DNA of 7,657 nucleotides, from NCBI GenBank assembly GCA_025357175.1, contig JANXPS010000235.1, forward strand, positions 1 to 7,657, read 5' to 3'. This stretch comes from Deltaproteobacteria bacterium. Its GTDB lineage: Bacteria > Desulfobacterota > Deferrimicrobia > Deferrimicrobiales > Deferrimicrobiaceae. This document shows positions 6,992 through 7,657 of the stretch, piece by piece; position 1 is the first letter of the stretch; the number at the start of each line of letters is the position of its first letter. A program made the translations under genes and the position numbers. The notes below the pieces were generated by a model. That model saw only the letters and a list, made by a program, of their open reading frames with translations, had not been told where the DNA came from and did no database searches.

Positions 6992-7657
6992 TCATGAGGT
7001 CAGCAGGTTCAGGAAAGGTTTGTTCAGGTAATAGATTTCCCGCCCACCCTTGACCGGATGCAGGAAACCGCTCGCGGCCAGTTCCTGGAGGTAACGCGAA
7101 GCCGTCTTGCGTCGGGCGATGCCGGCCTCTTCCAGAAAGCGAATCTTGGCATACGGCAGACGGAAAAGGAGTTCCAGCAATTCTTTCGAATAGACCTTCG
7201 GCAATTCCTTCTTGAATCGCTCGCCGCTTTCCTGCATCAGATTCCGGATCGCGAGAATCTTTTCACGCGTTTCCACCGCCATCCGGACCAGCGGATCCAG
7301 GTCGTCCTCCGCATGGATGAACTTCTCGAGATTCGCCAGCTTGTCGCGCAGCACCGCCTCGCCCTCCGGCGGGGTATAAATGACGTTCCCCTTGCCGTCG
7401 GCGAGTTTCGTCCCGGGCGTTTTCCGGATCCCTGCGGAAGTCATCTTGATGGTCCGGTACATCTCGATGAACAGGTTCGTCGCCAGCGGGCGGCCGGACC
7501 GGACAGCGTCGTACCCATGCCAGAGCGCTTCCTGGTATCGGAGAACCTCCTTGGTGTTCGGATCGGCCTTCTGTCCCTCGTCTCCGAAAGCCCGATACAG
7601 ATCGTCGTTGGTGGTGACGATATTCTCGATCTCGGACGAGAGTTTCGCCTCCTGAAG
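6992..7657 (-). CDS. Fic-family protein lacking the catalytic core (5' end cut by window)
   Basis: The minus-strand frame is open from the right edge to the TGA at 6994-6992, giving 221 visible residues; the Met at 7462 is internal. The visible N-terminus, EAKLSSEIENIVTTNDDLYRAF, then NTKEVLRYQEAL, matches the Fic N-terminal domain. It includes SSEIEN, fitting the (S/T)xxxE(G/N) inhibitory motif of autoinhibited Fic AMP-transferases. The pre-catalytic region follows (IRKTPGTKL, then GNVIYTPP, the flap, and LEKFIHAEDDLDPLVRMAV). Normal relatives would continue with H-x-QFE-x-IHPFxDGNGR and ~80 residues to a GVEET-like helix. Here MAV joins directly to ETREKILAIRNLM at about 7273/7274. The rest is the usual tail: LPKVYSKELLELLFRLPYAKI, then a winged helix (IARRKTASRYLQELAASGFLHPV). 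No frameshift or stop is present. AMP-transfer is therefore not expected; DNA binding by the winged helix is possible. Real deletion versus assembly error is undecided. Confidence 0.85.
   Translation of the reverse strand, partial: LQEAKLSSEIENIVTTNDDLYRAFGDEGQKADPNTKEVLRYQEALWHGYDAVRSGRPLATNLFIEMYRTIKMTSAGIRKTPGTKLADGKGNVIYTPPEGEAVLRDKLANLEKFIHAEDDLDPLVRMAVETREKILAIRNLMQESGERFKKELPKVYSKELLELLFRLPYAKIRFLEEAGIARRKTASRYLQELAASGFLHPVKGGREIYYLNKPFLNLLTS

Noticed and set aside
6992..7462. Short stand-alone winged-helix gene starting at the ATG at 7462
   Set aside because: The frame continues open to the right edge and the upstream residues clearly match the Fic N-terminal domain, so this Met is internal.

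Overview
The window is high-GC bacterial DNA, densely packed, with five confident genes and a sixth that lacks its catalytic core. GC-rich third codon positions, a MalT/LuxR-type regulator and an ACT-domain malic enzyme fit a deltaproteobacterial-type (Desulfuromonadota-like) or similar environmental bacterium. This placement is an inference from gene content; no marker gene is present.

Left part (1-3204, plus strand): the C-terminal part of a large MalT/LAL-type LuxR-family regulator (cut by the left edge) is followed by a 117-base C-rich gap with a C5-TTCG-G5 hairpin. A complete ACT-domain malic enzyme (489 aa) comes next. Its stop codon touches, with no spacer, the stop codon of the convergent minus-strand genes.

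Middle and right part (3205-7657, minus strand): read in the direction of transcription, the order is a Fic-family protein (cut by the right edge), a 187-base AT-richer gap, a Type III-like restriction/helicase subunit (897 aa) with intact helicase motifs and a C-terminal PD-(D/E)xK nuclease site, a gamma-carbonic-anhydrase-like hexapeptide protein, and a PaaI-like hotdog thioesterase. The last three genes overlap by 7 and 17 bases, so a defence gene appears translationally coupled to two small metabolic genes. A partner methyltransferase would be expected beyond the right edge.

Two observations stand out. First, the Fic protein keeps its N-terminal Fic domain (with an SxxxEN inhibitory motif), its PG...YTPP flap and its C-terminal winged helix. 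It has lost, cleanly and in frame, the roughly 80-residue core that should carry HPFxDGNGR. Second, the gap between this protein and the restriction gene holds three copies of a 25-base dyad, TACCCAT-N11-ATGGGTA (last copy degenerate), spaced 30 and 40 bases apart, plus a fourth degenerate half-site. Together they suggest a hypothesis: a catalytically dead Fic-winged-helix protein acting as a DNA-binding controller of the restriction gene through an operator array.
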